Source of the DNA: a virus
Virus record (IMG/VR): IMGVR_UViG_3300044655_000344
Coordinates: 1-22,251 of that record
DNA length: 22,251 nucleotides
Strand: one strand, 5' to 3'
The notes beneath the pieces were generated by a model, which did no database searches, was not told the DNA's origin, and saw only the letters and a list, made by a program, of their open reading frames with translations. Below, piece after piece: positions 21,934 to 22,251 of the stretch (positions are counted from its first letter, which is position 1; every line of letters starts with the position of its first letter). Both the position numbers and the translations under genes were made by a program.

Positions 21934-22251
21934 TCTTCCAGTTCACCAGTTTCAGGAAATTGATCTGGATTCATGGCTGTAGTATCTTTTAGTGCAGCCA
22001 ATTCATCCTCGTCCAGTGACAGCCAATCTAAAATAGAAATGTCAATGGCTTGCTTAACACGTGGGTCTACTGGGTTAGTATCAGCAGCAACTTTTAAATT
22101 GGCAATCTCATTACCAGTGTCTCTGATGTTAAATGCTTTCGGATAGCATACTTCACCATCCCAGGTGGTATCTTGATATGCACAGAAAAGTTTCCACATT
22201 TGTTCTTCTGCCAACTCAAGATTGTTTGCTTTTGATGCTAACTTAGCATTG
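21930..22251 (-). CDS. Portal protein, C-terminal end (runs off right edge)
   Basis: The frame is open to the window edge, giving at least 106 residues; an apparent TTG start at 22214 has no support and I treat the gene as truncated by the window. NNLELAEEQMWKLFCAYQDT, then TWDGEVCYPKAFNIRD and TGNEIANLKVAADTNPVDPR resemble the C-terminal region of phage portal proteins (helix with E-E-x-[MI]-W-x-L-F, then ypk.FniRD). An acidic tail ends ETGELED. Being directly before scaffold and capsid genes supports this, since portal-scaffold-capsid is a common order. Without the core of the protein the call stays moderate. Confidence 0.6.
   Translation of the reverse strand, partial: NAKLASKANNLELAEEQMWKLFCAYQDTTWDGEVCYPKAFNIRDTGNEIANLKVAADTNPVDPRVKQAIDISILDWLSLDEDELAALKDTTAMNPDQFPETGELED

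Noticed and set aside
1-22251. tRNA genes, CRISPR array, insertion sequence or attachment site
   Set aside because: No cloverleaf, spaced direct-repeat array, transposase or flanking target duplication is visible in the window.

Overview
The window is the virion-structure block of a tailed bacteriophage (or prophage). It is AT-rich (by eye about 35-40% G+C), and every credible gene is on the minus strand, so transcription runs from high to low coordinates. The tape measure, lambda-type tail assembly chaperone pair and gpM/gpL-like minor tail genes indicate a long, non-contractile (siphovirus-like) tail. No sheath, baseplate-wedge, integrase or lysis gene is seen. The host cannot be named from this sequence. 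There are no tRNAs, rRNAs, CRISPR arrays or insertion sequences, and no gene-free stretch exceeds about 110 bases.

Layout in transcription order. Head: the C-terminal end of a probable portal protein (right edge), a promoter-like gap with a large palindrome, then scaffold, major capsid protein and a head-tail connector carrying an EF-hand loop. Tail tube: tail terminator and major tail tube protein, a strong hairpin, a 59-aa coiled-coil ORF, then a G/GT-type chaperone pair joined by a -1 frameshift on GGGAAAG, the same heptamer lambda uses. Next come an HK97-gp10-like completion protein and the 1238-aa tape measure. Tail tip: gpM-like and gpL-like proteins, then a central hub that looks split into an N-terminal piece (247 aa) and a C-terminal piece (615 aa). 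Between them lies a 5.2-kb gene for a 1736-aa multidomain adhesin (LamG-like domains, repeated beta domains, a propeller-like region). Distal fibres: two paralogous small structural proteins separated by a terminator and a promoter-like element, a fibre protein, a small beta protein, and a 523-aa PKD plus leucine-rich-repeat adhesin. A NUMOD1-bearing, homing-endonuclease-like gene with its own sigma70-type promoter follows, then a small fibre-associated protein and the start of another structural protein at the left edge.

The genes are tightly packed, mostly with ATGA or TAATG overlaps, which suggests translational coupling in one or a few late transcripts. Three signals stand out beyond the genes. 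(1) The nonamer CTAAAAGAT occurs ten times on the coding strand, six times at gene boundaries, and not at all on the other strand. (2) ATAAATA, resembling the core of T4-type late promoters, is found only in the three largest non-coding gaps. (3) The split hub with its giant adhesin insert is the least ordinary arrangement here. Several starts were moved from the longest possible ORF to an internal ATG with a Shine-Dalgarno sequence and an overlap: scaffold, chaperone, tape measure and giant adhesin.
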